Positions 1-8,337 of a stretch of DNA of 64,000 nucleotides are shown one piece after another (positions within the stretch are counted from its first letter, which is position 1; the number at the start of each line of letters is the position of its first letter). The DNA lies in contig NZ_JAHCLR010000003.1 of assembly GCF_018455725.1 (NCBI RefSeq), positions 62,001 to 126,000 on the forward strand. The letters are read 5' to 3'. Source of the DNA: Mycolicibacter acidiphilus. GTDB lineage: Bacteria; Actinomycetota; Actinomycetes; Mycobacteriales; Mycobacteriaceae. A model generated the notes under the pieces. It saw only the letters and a program-made list of their open reading frames with translations. It was not told the origin of the DNA and made no database searches. The position numbers and the translations under genes were made by a program.

Positions 1-15
1 GCTCTCGGTGGTCAC
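1..15 (-). CDS. Possible start of next transfer-operon gene, truncated by window edge
   Basis: Reading leftward, a GTG at 15-13 overlaps the TGA of the AAA ATPase gene in a GTGA arrangement and opens a frame (V-T-T-E-S) that runs off the window. The same overlap joins many gene pairs in this element, which is the only support. Nothing can be said of the product. Confidence 0.3.
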
Positions 16-1391
16 AGGTAGCTCCCGTCGGTTGGGGCAGCGGCCTCCGCCCGCGCCCGCATCTCCCGGACTGCGGTACCCAGTGATGCGGTGGTGACCG
101 GGCCGCCGAGGACGGCCCGGCGGACGGCCTCCCGCAGCGCCGCCCCTGAGGTCTCACCGGCGGCGGCCATCCCGGCGACGGCGGCTACGTCAACCTCGGC
201 GGCCTCGGGGAGGCCCTGCAGGAAGCAGCTCAGCAGCTTCTCGATCGTCATTCGATCCGGGTGTGCCACAGCGACTTTCGCGTCAAATCGACCCTCCCTA
301 ACCGCGGCTTTGTCGAGGTAGACACTATTCGTCGATGCCAAAGTCAGCAGGCGGGTAGTCGGGGCTGCGTCGAGTGCGGCGAGGAGCTCTGCCAACCCCC
401 GGCCGCCGATCCTACGATCGGACGGCACAAACAGATCGAGGTCTTCGAGGATGACGGCAGTACCGGTGTCACCGGCCAACTCCGCGGCCTGACGCATCAC
501 CGTGGTGAGGGCGGATTCGCCGACCTTCGGGTCGGCGATCAAGACCGTAAATCCGTGATCCCGGTGCAGCTCGGCGGCCACCGCTGCACACACCGCACTC
601 TTCCCGACCCCCGGCGGCCCCGACAACAGCACCCCGCGGCGGCAGCCCAGCCCAGCTGCCCGGAGCCGCTCGTGATCTTCCGCGACCGATCTAATCGCCA
701 GATCGAGCTCGCGCCACAGGGTTTCGTCGGCGACGATGTGGTCGCGGCTCGTTTCCGGCGGGGTTTCGACCAAGAGACCGAGCTTTCCACCGGAGCTCAG
801 GGTCACCCGCAGCCACCGACCCCGGTAAGGATTCCGAGCCTTCGCCGTCTCCCGAATTTTCTCCAAGACTTCCAGCGCGACCGCCTGATCGGACGGCCTG
901 GCGACGACTTCAAGTTCGTTGGCGTCGTAGCCGCCCCTCCCGTTGAATCGGATCACCACGGGAACATCAGCCAGCGTCCCGGCGGGGAATCCAGCCGAAA
1001 GTTTCTGTGGCAGACGAAATTTCGTATCCTCACCGAATGCTTCCATCGTCCAGCTGGGCGGGGCCGGTACCCCATGCGGGCCGACGGCCGCCCCGTGTTC
1101 GGTGATCCAATCGGCGAGCACCAGGCCAAACGTGATCCTGGTTATCGCGGTCAGCGGGGCCTGCTCGGCGGTCAGCGGCGAGTCCGGAGTGACACCTAAA
1201 ACCTTCTCCGCGAAGGTGTTCCCGGTCTCCTGCCTCTCCGGGCGGGTGCCGGCGAGCAGATGAGACAGGGCGGCGACCACGTCGCGGACGGCCGGGTTTG
1301 GATGGGTCCTGATCCAGTCGGGCGCGGTCGGATTTTCAGGGATTGGCGCCTGGCGGGATCCGTTGGTAGCAACCGTCACGCTTTCCATCAT
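12..1391 (-). CDS. AAA+ ATPase of the transfer region
   Basis: 459 residues. The N-terminal ~220 residues are of no recognised family. The C-terminal half is a classical AAA+ module: Walker A GPPGVGKS near residues 258-265, Walker B with VILEDLD near 313-319, sensor-1 asparagine in LASTN near 355, and an arginine-finger-like REGRF near 365-369. This layout matches FtsH/Cdc48-like ATPases that remodel protein complexes. It is the last complete gene of a leftward operon that begins at 5461 with the translocase genes, so a role in DNA transfer or in assembling its machinery is inferred. The frame starts with two consecutive ATG codons, and the upstream 75-base gap contains a repeated 13-base motif (1398-1410). 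The substrate is unknown. Confidence 0.75.
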   Translation of the reverse strand: MMESVTVATNGSRQAPIPENPTAPDWIRTHPNPAVRDVVAALSHLLAGTRPERQETGNTFAEKVLGVTPDSPLTAEQAPLTAITRITFGLVLADWITEHGAAVGPHGVPAPPSWTMEAFGEDTKFRLPQKLSAGFPAGTLADVPVVIRFNGRGGYDANELEVVARPSDQAVALEVLEKIRETAKARNPYRGRWLRVTLSSGGKLGLLVETPPETSRDHIVADETLWRELDLAIRSVAEDHERLRAAGLGCRRGVLLSGPPGVGKSAVCAAVAAELHRDHGFTVLIADPKVGESALTTVMRQAAELAGDTGTAVILEDLDLFVPSDRRIGGRGLAELLAALDAAPTTRLLTLASTNSVYLDKAAVREGRFDAKVAVAHPDRMTIEKLLSCFLQGLPEAAEVDVAAVAGMAAAGETSGAALREAVRRAVLGGPVTTASLGTAVREMRARAEAAAPTDGSYL

Positions 1392-1465
1392 ACATCAAAC
1401 CGTGGTACGTTACTCTCTTGCTTTCAAGCCGATAGCCACCGGTCAGAGGTCGAATTCCCCTGCCC

Positions 1466-1813
1466 TCAAACCGATTTCGGCACCACCGGCAACGCCCCCG
1501 GCGGGAGAGCATGATCCGCCGGCGCGGGTGGGGTGCGGGGGTCGCCGACCCGGGGTGTGTGATCTCCCGGCGGTGGATCGAAGCTGCCGGACTGAGCGGG
1601 GCGTCCGACGAACGGGGTCCGGTCGCCGTCGGTTCGCATGTCCGGTGGGAGAACGACCGGCACCGCGGCGGCGTCCGGACACTCTTCGGTGGAATGGAAT
1701 CCGCGGGTGACGCACGGATCCGGGTGTTCGCGGGCACCCAGGCCCAGGACGAGGCCGGAGGCGACGACGGCAGCCGCGACAACCGGAATCGCATACAGCA
1801 GTGGAATTTTCAT
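1466..1813 (-). CDS. Small membrane-anchored or exported protein
   Basis: 115 residues. The ATG at 1813 was chosen because it overlaps the stop of the preceding 30-codon gene (TAATG) and is preceded by a strong GAGGAGAAGG ribosome site; a longer reading frame exists upstream but is rich in arginine and overlaps that small gene. Residues 4-28 (PLLYAIPVVAAAVVASGLVL core) form one hydrophobic helix. The rest is proline-rich with two cysteines (near 34 and 45) and no detectable domain. Its place in the transfer operon suggests a cell-envelope part of the mating apparatus. I do not recognise the family. Confidence 0.65.
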   Translation of the reverse strand: MKIPLLYAIPVVAAAVVASGLVLGLGAREHPDPCVTRGFHSTEECPDAAAVPVVLPPDMRTDGDRTPFVGRPAQSGSFDPPPGDHTPRVGDPRTPPAPADHALPPGALPVVPKSV

Positions 1814-1905
1814 TAATCCTTCTCCTCGTCTTCGTCGGCGTCCTGGCCGCCGAACTTGGCGGTGAAAGCAGCCATGGCCTCGGCGTGAGTGTCTGGTTCG
1901 GTCAT
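1813..1905 (-). CDS. 30-residue acidic microprotein
   Basis: The start is an ATG at 1905 preceded by GGAGGAG with ideal spacing, and the stop TAA overlaps the next gene's ATG by one base. The 30-residue product starts MTEPDTHAEA and ends in an acidic tail (DADEDEEKD). It lies 15 bases after the RuvC-like gene, so the three genes are translated in series. The strong ribosome site and precise coupling argue for a real gene although homology cannot be judged at this length. It could be a small regulator of the transfer complex or merely a translation-coupling leader. Confidence 0.6.
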   Translation of the reverse strand: MTEPDTHAEAMAAFTAKFGGQDADEDEEKD

Positions 1906-1920
1906 CTCGGTCTCCTCCTT

Positions 1921-2589
1921 CTATCCGGCCAGGTTGGCCGGGGTGGTTTCGTTGGCGTTGAGTCGGGCCCATTCGCCCAGGGTTGCCGGCGGTTTGAGTG
2001 ACGGCGGCCATTGGATCCCTCGGTTCCCGGCGCCTGCCAGGATCTTCAACCGGTCGCTCGTGACCGGGATCAGGGTCTCGATCCCGCAGGCCATCGCACC
2101 GGCGACCGCGGCCGCGGCAGTGGTACCCCGGAAGCCTTGACCTGGGATTTCAAGCCGGGGGTAAGCCTCTTTCAGGCGGGAGACGATGGCGTCCGCCCCG
2201 CGTCGGCCGGGAACCGGCGAAGACCCGATGAAGGTGCTCAAGGTCAACAACGGGATCTCGGCGACCGGGACACCGGCGGTGACCAGGGCATCGGCCAGGA
2301 GCCACCGGAGGCCGGCCCGGCGCTCAGCTGATGGATCCCGATCGGGGCCCTGCCAGAGGTTTTTCACCAGCACACAGACCTCCGGGACGCCGGCTTTCAG
2401 CACGGTTTCCATGACCCGGGAGACGATCGAATGGTGATGATGCAAGGTGGATGCGAAGCTGTGGGCCCCGCCGGGATCCGGGCTAGCGATCGGCACGCAC
2501 CGCGGTAGGGGTTTACCTTCAACGACCGCGGCGAAAGAAACCACGGTGGTTGTGATGTCCAGGGCGACAGCGATTCTCGGTTCTACCAT
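1921..2589 (-). CDS. RuvC/RNase H-fold-like protein, function unproven
   Basis: 222 residues. The opening strand IAVALDITTTVVSFAAV, the middle VCVLVKNLW segment and the later ADAIVSRLKEAYP helix follow the order seen in RuvC-type Holliday-junction resolvases, with acidic residues at plausible places (Asp near 11, Asp near 133). The match is weak and the glutamate usually found in the second strand is not evident, so nuclease activity is uncertain. The ATG overlaps the end of the translocase gene by 7 bases. A role in processing DNA joints during transfer, or as a catalytically dead structural relative, is inference. Confidence 0.45.
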   Translation of the reverse strand: MVEPRIAVALDITTTVVSFAAVVEGKPLPRCVPIASPDPGGAHSFASTLHHHHSIVSRVMETVLKAGVPEVCVLVKNLWQGPDRDPSAERRAGLRWLLADALVTAGVPVAEIPLLTLSTFIGSSPVPGRRGADAIVSRLKEAYPRLEIPGQGFRGTTAAAAVAGAMACGIETLIPVTSDRLKILAGAGNRGIQWPPSLKPPATLGEWARLNANETTPANLAG

Positions 2590-4592
2590 TGTCCGTCGTC
2601 CTCTTCGTCTGCCAAGCTGCCAGCGGGGCGGTCATCCGGGCGGAGCAAGCCGGCGCGGATTGCGTAATCCCTGACGGGATCGGTGGATTCAGGGGCCGGG
2701 GGTTCGGTCGGGGGTTCGGTCGGGGGCTCCGGTTCCGGCTCCTGTGCCGGCTCGGGAGCCGGGGTCTGTTCGGAAGCTGGTTTCGGTTCGGGAGCCGGGG
2801 GTTCCGGTGTGGCTTCCGGCGGCTTCCGGCCAAGCATCGCCGCAGCCACCATGGCCTGGTCAGGAACCGGGATTTTCCCCTTCAGCTCCGCTTCCAAATC
2901 CTCCGGGCTGCGGTAGCCCGCCTGGAGCAAAACGATCCCCCGTCCTTCGGTTTCCATGACCCCACGGCCCTTGCAACTCATGGGAATTCGGGTTGGGTCA
3001 GGTGCATCTCCTGGCTGTTTGCCCAAGACGGTAACCGCCTGCTCCGGGGTGCTCACCCGGAAGCAAAGTTTCAAAGCGGCGTTATCGCGAATGACCGTCG
3101 GAATGCTCTGGGCGTCCGGTTTCTGGGTGGTCAAGATGCAGACGATCCCCGCCGACCGGCCTTTTTGAATCAGCGTCCGGACGAGCTTCGTTATCTGTCC
3201 GGAAACCGCTTTCTCCTCCGTGCTTTTTCCGCTGGTGTCCAGCCAGGTCTGAACCTCATCCAACACGCAGAACACCGGATAGAGGCCGTGCTTTTTCCGA
3301 TCGGCTTCCGAGATATTCCAAAAGTTGTTGGCACCAAGGCATTTGTGCATCGCCTCTGCCCGATCAACCCGGAGAGCCTCCAGTTTCTGCAAGGTCTCCA
3401 ACGGAGCGTCGTCGTCCCCGCTCCGGTCGTAGACGGCGGCGATATGCCGCAGCGGGTGCAGGTCATAACCGGCCTTACCGTCGAAGACGAAAAGCTCAGC
3501 AGCTCCCGCCATATCGGCGAAAACCGGGAGCATCGAGGCGGTCTTACCGGAGCCCGGGACCCCGCCGATGACCATCCCGCTTGACCCATTCCAGGTGATC
3601 CAGGCTTCGTCCCCGCCGGCCGTGATCCCGAGGAGCGACCGCCCGCGGTTGGCGTCGAAACGGCCGCTGACGGGCACTGATTCGGCCAACGGATCCCGGT
3701 CGTGGAAGGCGAGCCGAATGTCGCCGCTGGCGGTCTCGGTCACTGCCAGATTCGCTGCGTTCACCCCGGCCGCCTTGAAGGCCGCCCGGAGCGCTGGCAA
3801 TGCCCGCGACCATCTCTCCGGAGAATCCCCCGTCCGGTGGCGGTAGGTGATTTCCAAACCATCGGGGCCGATCCTCACGCCGGCCAGGCTGGGGATGGAA
3901 TTGACGGTGACCTTCTGCGGGATGGTCTGATCGGTGCCGGGGTGGGTGTCGGTTCGGGTGGCGACGTCGGCCAACCCGGCTGCCTCACAAACCCCCGCCC
4001 ACCAGCTGTCGTCCCGGAGCTTCGCCAACACTGGATAGCGTTTCCGGGCGTCCTCCAAGGCAGGCATCAGTACCTGCCGGTGCCAGGTGGCGTGCGTCTT
4101 CGACTGGGCCACTTCCGGTCGTTTCGCGATGAGAACCGCCGTCGCCGTCATCGACGACGGGATACCGCCGCCCTGACCGAGATACACCAGCGGCCCGTCG
4201 CCGGCCGGGTTATGCCCCAACTTCGGCGACAGGTTCTGATCCGCCATGCTGGTCCCGTAATGCCACACGGGGATCGCCCGACGGACGCCGTGGGTCGCAC
4301 CCGTCCGAACGGTTCGGGCACCCCCGAGAGCCGCCTGCTCTTTCGCCTGGATCCCCTTCACGGATTCCGCCATCACCCGATCGGCTTCCCGGCGGATTCT
4401 GGATTCTTCCGCCGCCGCCTCGCGTTCCCCGCGGTCTCGAATCCCATCCAGCGTCCGCTGAAGCTCACGGGCTTCCCGGGCGCTGTCGGCTTCCGCGGCG
4501 GCCGCCTGTTTCCGTTCCCAGCGGAGGCGCTCCTGCTCCTCGGCGTACCGGCGGCGTTCCCGCTCGGACTCCGAGACCTGGTACCGGCTCAT
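2583..4592 (-). CDS. FtsK/SpoIIIE-type conjugative DNA translocase (TraSA/TraB-like)
   Basis: 669 residues from the ATG at 4592, which overlaps the previous stop (ATGA) and follows GGGTGGGAG; upstream in-frame GTGs exist at 4595 and 4601. Residues 5-90 are a charged coiled coil. The motor domain has Walker A GGVPGSGKT (near 343-351), Walker B VFCVLDE (near 440-446) and the TTQKPDAQSIP segment typical of FtsK-like pumps. The tail after about 585 is a Pro/Glu-rich linker. This is the key transfer protein of AICEs: a membrane-associated hexameric ATPase that pumps double-stranded DNA into the recipient. No transmembrane helix is present in this protein, so one of the neighbouring membrane proteins probably anchors it. 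Confidence 0.88.
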   Translation of the reverse strand: MSRYQVSESERERRRYAEEQERLRWERKQAAAAEADSAREARELQRTLDGIRDRGEREAAAEESRIRREADRVMAESVKGIQAKEQAALGGARTVRTGATHGVRRAIPVWHYGTSMADQNLSPKLGHNPAGDGPLVYLGQGGGIPSSMTATAVLIAKRPEVAQSKTHATWHRQVLMPALEDARKRYPVLAKLRDDSWWAGVCEAAGLADVATRTDTHPGTDQTIPQKVTVNSIPSLAGVRIGPDGLEITYRHRTGDSPERWSRALPALRAAFKAAGVNAANLAVTETASGDIRLAFHDRDPLAESVPVSGRFDANRGRSLLGITAGGDEAWITWNGSSGMVIGGVPGSGKTASMLPVFADMAGAAELFVFDGKAGYDLHPLRHIAAVYDRSGDDDAPLETLQKLEALRVDRAEAMHKCLGANNFWNISEADRKKHGLYPVFCVLDEVQTWLDTSGKSTEEKAVSGQITKLVRTLIQKGRSAGIVCILTTQKPDAQSIPTVIRDNAALKLCFRVSTPEQAVTVLGKQPGDAPDPTRIPMSCKGRGVMETEGRGIVLLQAGYRSPEDLEAELKGKIPVPDQAMVAAAMLGRKPPEATPEPPAPEPKPASEQTPAPEPAQEPEPEPPTEPPTEPPAPESTDPVRDYAIRAGLLRPDDRPAGSLADEEDDGQW

Positions 4593-4855
4593 CACTCCCA
4601 CCCGCTCTTCTGCTTCGCTCGGATCCGTTCAATCCGCGCGGCTGATTCCCCGGCCAGACGCCGATACCGCGACCTCAGCTGCTGCACGTATCGCTGCCCC
4701 CGGGCCCTGCCGGCGGCCACGGTCGCCGCGGCCTGCTGCTCGGCACCTGCGATGAGATCAGCGGCCGACGGTGGGGGTGCTGCCGGCGGCGGCGGATATT
4801 CCTCGCCGCGGTAACCGGCGGCGAAGGCCCCAGCAAGCTCACGCAGGAATCCCAT
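4592..4855 (-). CDS. Small coiled-coil protein of the transfer operon
   Basis: 87 residues. A proline-rich stretch (PPPPAAPPPS) near 21-30 is followed by a long basic helix rich in Ala/Arg/Gln/Glu (35-85), with no hydrophobic segment. It lies between the membrane/coiled-coil gene 4859-5461 (3-base gap) and the translocase (4-base overlap), so all three are probably made in equal amounts. It may bridge the membrane protein to the translocase, whose N-terminus is also coiled-coil. Family not recognised. Confidence 0.6.
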   Translation of the reverse strand: MGFLRELAGAFAAGYRGEEYPPPPAAPPPSAADLIAGAEQQAAATVAAGRARGQRYVQQLRSRYRRLAGESAARIERIRAKQKSGWE

Positions 4856-4858
4856 GAG

Positions 4859-5461
4859 CTATCCATCGATCCGGATATCGCCGAACGGATCATCGGCGGT
4901 TTCCCACACCCCGCTCTTCACCCGCGGGGGCTCCGGCTCGGCCGGCCCCTGTGCCGGCCACTCCTCCACCGGCGGCTGCGGGGCCTGCTGCTGCCAAGCG
5001 GCCCTGGCATCGGCTTCGGCGGCCATCCGGATCCGAGCATTGGCCTCTTCGGCCTGTCGTTCCGCCTCGGCACGCTGGGCATTCGCCGTGGCCTCCGACC
5101 GGATCCGGGCGGCTTCCTGTTCGGCGGCGGCCCGGCAGGCGGCCAAATCGGCCGCCTGCGCCTGCTCCCGGGCCAGCCGTTCGGCCTCGGCCTGGGCGGC
5201 CCGGATGGGTGCTTCTGCTTCCCAGCGTGCCTGAGCCGCCGCCTGTACCTGCTGGAGTTTGGCGTTGGCGGATTTCCCTCCGGAGACCACGGCGGCGATC
5301 CCGCCGATGATCACCATGAGGAAGAAGACCACCACCAGCACCTGCACGATGATCGCGACCGCTGCCGGGGCGCCGCCCCCCTGGTGGTGGCTGATGATGT
5401 CATCGCCGAGGTCTGCCAGGACGGTGGTGACCGCGGTGAAAGCTGCTACCTGACCGGGCAT
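4859..5461 (-). CDS. Membrane protein with long cytoplasmic coiled coil
   Basis: 200 residues. There is one strong hydrophobic segment at about 32-60 (VAIIVQVLVVVFFLMVIIGG core), then an Ala/Gln/Glu/Arg-rich coiled coil from about 65 to 150, then a proline-rich acidic tail. The ATG at 5461 follows a GAGGAGG ribosome site. It is the first gene of the leftward transfer operon, so the promoter must lie in 5462-5902. The architecture fits a membrane anchor or scaffold for the FtsK-like translocase encoded next door. No named family is claimed. Confidence 0.65.
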   Translation of the reverse strand: MPGQVAAFTAVTTVLADLGDDIISHHQGGGAPAAVAIIVQVLVVVFFLMVIIGGIAAVVSGGKSANAKLQQVQAAAQARWEAEAPIRAAQAEAERLAREQAQAADLAACRAAAEQEAARIRSEATANAQRAEAERQAEEANARIRMAAEADARAAWQQQAPQPPVEEWPAQGPAEPEPPRVKSGVWETADDPFGDIRIDG

Positions 5462-5902
5462 TTCGGGCCGCCTCCTCTTATCGCTGCGCAGCTGATGCTC
5501 TTATGAGCCGCCAGGCGAATAAGGGCGTCAGCTGATGTGATTTTAATTTGTCACGTGACGGAACGCCAACACGTCAAGGGGTTTTTCTCGAAAAAGTTTT
5601 CCGGCGCGCAGTGTGGCGCAACAGATCCCGGGGAGGTCGACGCGGAATTGGGTGCGCTGCACACCCTCTCGGGTTGGCGTCGGGGACACCTCGGGACGGG
5701 GTCGGGGTGAAGTCGGGTGAGATCGGTTGGTGTCCAGACGGTTCCGCGGGTGAGGGCACCGAGGGCACTTTCGAGCTGCCCTCATCTCCCGCGAGAAGGC
5801 TCAGTCGACTCCGTTTTCCCAGGTCAGGCGAGGGTGGGGGTGTTCGTCCCTGAGATGAGGGCACGCGTAAGTGCCCTAAATGCGCTAACTGCCCTCAGTG
5901 CT
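5462..5902. promoter_or_regulatory. Non-coding region ahead of the transfer operon
   Basis: About 440 bases without a convincing gene; short frames here lack ribosome sites. The region must hold the promoter of the leftward transfer operon. It contains a TCACGTGA palindrome near 5552-5559 and clusters of 9-base repeats described separately. No clear -35/-10 pair was identified. Confidence 0.5.
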
Positions 5903-5907
5903 CTAAC
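5751..5907. repeat. 9-base repeats resembling a cis-acting transfer locus (clt)
   Basis: GAGGGCA-centred 9-mers occur as a tandem pair at 5751-5759 and 5760-5768 (TGAGGGCAC, CGAGGGCAC), singly at 5857-5863, inverted at 5777-5783, and as four inverted tandem 9-mers at 5872-5907 (TGCCCTAAA, TGCGCTAAC, TGCCCTCAG, TGCTCTAAC). TraB-type translocases of Streptomyces plasmids are known to recognise short tandem repeats in clt, and these repeats sit directly upstream of the translocase operon. That they are the transfer site is inference. The last copy overlaps the stop of the gene ending at 5903. Confidence 0.5.
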
Positions 5908-6988
5908 CGGCTCGGGCGGCGGCCAGCACCTCATCGACTACGGCAGCCACATCGGCGACCACATCGGCCTTCCGGGCGGGGTTGATGATGAAGGCAGCGC
6001 CCCGAAGGCTCGCAGCTGGGGCGACGACGCCGGCGGCAACCGCGGCGTCGAGGGCTTCCGCGAGTCTCTTCTTCTGCGGTCCGGAGAGCCAGCGGTTTCG
6101 GATGGTGGACCGTGGGAGAGGCGTCCCGGCGGACACCAGCGCCGCCAGGACGGCCCGCACGGTCCGGCGGAGGACCGGATCCGCTGCGGGCCGATCCGGT
6201 CCATCGGCACCGGTGGACCGGGGATGATCTGTCGGCGAACTGGCGGAGGACGGCGTTGTCGATCCACCGGACCGCTCACCGGTGGACGGCTTCTCACCGC
6301 GGGCAGAATCCACCGGTCGGCGGTCCACCGGATCCGCCACCGACCGTCCCCGCAGGTCGGCGCTTGTTTCCCCCGATGATCCATTCACCGCCAGTCCGCC
6401 GATTCCCCCGCCGTCGCCGGCGGAGTCCTCCACCAGGTCCGCCAACGGCTGGGCCAGGGGCAGTCCGGTCGGAGCCGGCGCGGACCGGTCCACGCGGCCC
6501 ACCGCGACAGCCGACCCGGGGCGCTGGTTGATCCGTCGCTGGGCCAGATCGGCGGGCCACTGGCGGACGGTGGGCGCTTCGCCGGGGTACCTGGCCGTGA
6601 TCGTCCCGGTGGAATCCACCAGGATCAGCCAGTCCTCGGTGAGCCGCTCGATCGCGGCCGCGAGAGACTGCGGAGTGAGTCGGAACTCGCGTGATCGATA
6701 GTTCTGATGGTTGATAGGCAGCGGTCCTCCGGTGGCGAGGTCGAGCAGGATCATCCGCTCAGCACGGGCGATGTCGGGATCCGCGTCATGTGTCGAGTAG
6801 AGGATGAGACCACTGTCGTCATCCATTGGTCGGATGCCGGCCTCCCGGGCGTAGAGCAGATAGGCGGCCGCGACGTACTCTGGCTCCGCAGGGTCCCACG
6901 CCGGGACGTAGCGGCCGAACAGCCGGAGCTCCCACCGCAGCCCTATTACCGTCGCGCGGTCGGCCTCCAAGAGGTGCTCAACCGCCAC
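5903..6988 (-). CDS. Hypothetical protein, possible HTH regulator of the element
   Basis: 361 residues from a GTG at 6988 that overlaps the DUF2637 gene by 11 bases. Residues 1-150 contain mixed alpha/beta sequence with a segment (RLTPQSLAAAIERLTEDWLI near 104-123) that looks like a winged-helix replication-initiator-like fold. Residues 160-265 are a low-complexity Ser/Gly/Pro/Arg linker. The C-terminal ~100 residues (RTVRAVLAALVSAGTPLPRS onward) look like a second winged helix. Two DNA-binding-like ends joined by a linker suggest a regulatory or partition-like role. No family is recognised. Confidence 0.55.
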   Translation of the reverse strand: MAVEHLLEADRATVIGLRWELRLFGRYVPAWDPAEPEYVAAAYLLYAREAGIRPMDDDSGLILYSTHDADPDIARAERMILLDLATGGPLPINHQNYRSREFRLTPQSLAAAIERLTEDWLILVDSTGTITARYPGEAPTVRQWPADLAQRRINQRPGSAVAVGRVDRSAPAPTGLPLAQPLADLVEDSAGDGGGIGGLAVNGSSGETSADLRGRSVADPVDRRPVDSARGEKPSTGERSGGSTTPSSASSPTDHPRSTGADGPDRPAADPVLRRTVRAVLAALVSAGTPLPRSTIRNRWLSGPQKKRLAEALDAAVAAGVVAPAASLRGAAFIINPARKADVVADVAAVVDEVLAAARAG

Positions 6989-7913
6989 CGGACCCAGCTC
7001 CGACAGCCGTCAACGTCCGAACGGGAAACCGGTCGCCGGCAGCAGCGACCACCTTCCCTACGGTCTTCCGATCGATTTCGACGGCATCCGCGACCTTCCT
7101 CTGAGACACCCCGGCGGAGACGGCGGCGAGCACCTGGGCGATGGTGTCGACGGGAAGGATCGTCACCCCGTCAGCGATGATCTGCTGCGCCGTGGCGCGG
7201 TCGTCGGCCGACGGTTCGGGCAGGTCGGTGGCTCCGACGACGGGAGTCGCATCGGCCGCCGTCGGAGCCAGCTCGGCGGCCGGGGAGCGCGACTCGATGA
7301 CGGCGCGTTCCACACCCCGGCGGGGTGCCGTCGACTCATCTTCCCGCCCCGCCAGGACACTCGTCTTCACCCGCGGCCTGGCCGGAGCGGGCGGGGTCTC
7401 GATCGGCTGACCGGTCGTCACGACTCCGGCCTTCATCCGTGCCCACTGCGGCGCCGTCTTCACCAGCCCGCGGGTCGCCAGGAAGATGGACAGGTCGATC
7501 GTCAGCGGGGCCAGCCAGGCAAGTGTCGGAGGCACGTGGACGGCCACGGTGAAGCTGTAGAGCCCGTGCGCCGACCAGCCGAACGCACCGCAGACAACCG
7601 CCCAGGTGGTCGTCGTCAAGATCCGATCCTTACCGGACTCGGCCATCATTCGCTCAAGTGTCGGCATCCCCTCGACCGCCCACCAGAGCAGGATCGGCGG
7701 GACTGCCGCCCACACGATGCCCGCCGTGCGGGTTGACCCCGGGCCGAGGCCGAGTACAGCGCTGCCGACGTTGCCACCGATGCTGAGCGCTGTGACGGTG
7801 ATGAGCCACGCCGTCATCCACCGCCGGTCCGACCGCATCGTGTCGAACGCGGCGCGATGCTCCGCCGTAGCCGCGGCGCGGAGCTCGTCGGCCGCCCGGT
7901 TACGTCCGCTCAT
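6978..7913 (-). CDS. DUF2637 (SpdB-like) membrane protein with C-terminal HTH
   Basis: 311 residues. The N-terminal half has about four hydrophobic helices (WLITVTALSIGGNVGSAVL near 36-54, AGIVWAAVPPILLWWAVEGM near 64-83, TTTTWAVVCGAFGWSAHGLY near 99-118, TLAWLAPLTIDLSIFLATRG near 129-148), and PLTIDLSIF matches the conserved DUF2637 core. A linker leads to a helix-turn-helix near 270-292 (SQRKVADAVEIDRKTVGKV). DUF2637/SpdB proteins are widespread on conjugative actinobacterial plasmids and ICEs and are linked to spread of the element within mycelium or between cells. The gene starts 4 bases after the XRE repressor stop, so the two are co-transcribed. Confidence 0.78.
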   Translation of the reverse strand: MSGRNRAADELRAAATAEHRAAFDTMRSDRRWMTAWLITVTALSIGGNVGSAVLGLGPGSTRTAGIVWAAVPPILLWWAVEGMPTLERMMAESGKDRILTTTTWAVVCGAFGWSAHGLYSFTVAVHVPPTLAWLAPLTIDLSIFLATRGLVKTAPQWARMKAGVVTTGQPIETPPAPARPRVKTSVLAGREDESTAPRRGVERAVIESRSPAAELAPTAADATPVVGATDLPEPSADDRATAQQIIADGVTILPVDTIAQVLAAVSAGVSQRKVADAVEIDRKTVGKVVAAAGDRFPVRTLTAVGAGSGGG

Positions 7914-7917
7914 CCGC

Positions 7918-8280
7918 TCATACCTTCTTCCCTGCCGCCGTCGCCGGGGTCAGCTCTTCCGTGGTCCCGTCGACCCGGCCGAGCGTCAAAGTCCAGTCGA
8001 CCTGGCCGGTGTATGTGGCGGGGTCGGCCAGGCGATGAGCCTCACCAATGAGGTCGGCGGCGCGAGACAGCGTTCCGATCAGAGTCGCGATCGCGGGGTC
8101 GTTCATCGGGGCTTCTCCTTCGTCGGCGGTTAGAGCGGCGAGGTACTCGCCCAGGGTCGATAGCCGTAGATTCGCCCCGCCTTCTATCTGGCTCACCCGT
8201 CCGGTCGTCACCCCCAGCCGCTCCGCGACCTGGGCTTGGGTCAGGCCAGCTTTGGCGCGCAAGACGCGGAGGTCGATCAC
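7918..8280 (-). CDS. XRE-family transcriptional repressor
   Basis: 120 residues from a GTG at 8280. Residues 4-55 form a Cro/C1-type helix-turn-helix (LRAKAGLTQAQVAERLGVTT, then GRVSQIEGG). The C-terminal half is short and of no known fold. It is transcribed divergently from the plus-strand gene at 8338, and a perfect 9-base inverted repeat (8298-8319) lies between them, so it probably represses both directions and controls the switch between the transfer operon and the rightward module. Confidence 0.8.
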   Translation of the reverse strand: MIDLRVLRAKAGLTQAQVAERLGVTTGRVSQIEGGANLRLSTLGEYLAALTADEGEAPMNDPAIATLIGTLSRAADLIGEAHRLADPATYTGQVDWTLTLGRVDGTTEELTPATAAGKKV

Positions 8281-8297
8281 CCCGCCAGCGTAACACG

Positions 8298-8319
8298 ATG
8301 TTTAGTTATGACTAAACAT
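8298..8319. promoter_or_regulatory. Operator between XRE repressor and rightward genes
   Basis: Perfect inverted repeat ATGTTTAGT-TATG-ACTAAACAT (9-base arms, 4-base spacer) in the 57-base divergent gap. It is AT-rich against a GC-rich background and 18 bases upstream of both start codons, so it must overlap promoter elements. This is the expected binding site for the adjacent XRE protein. Confidence 0.75.
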
Positions 8320-8337
8320 GAGGTGTAGCATGTCGAC

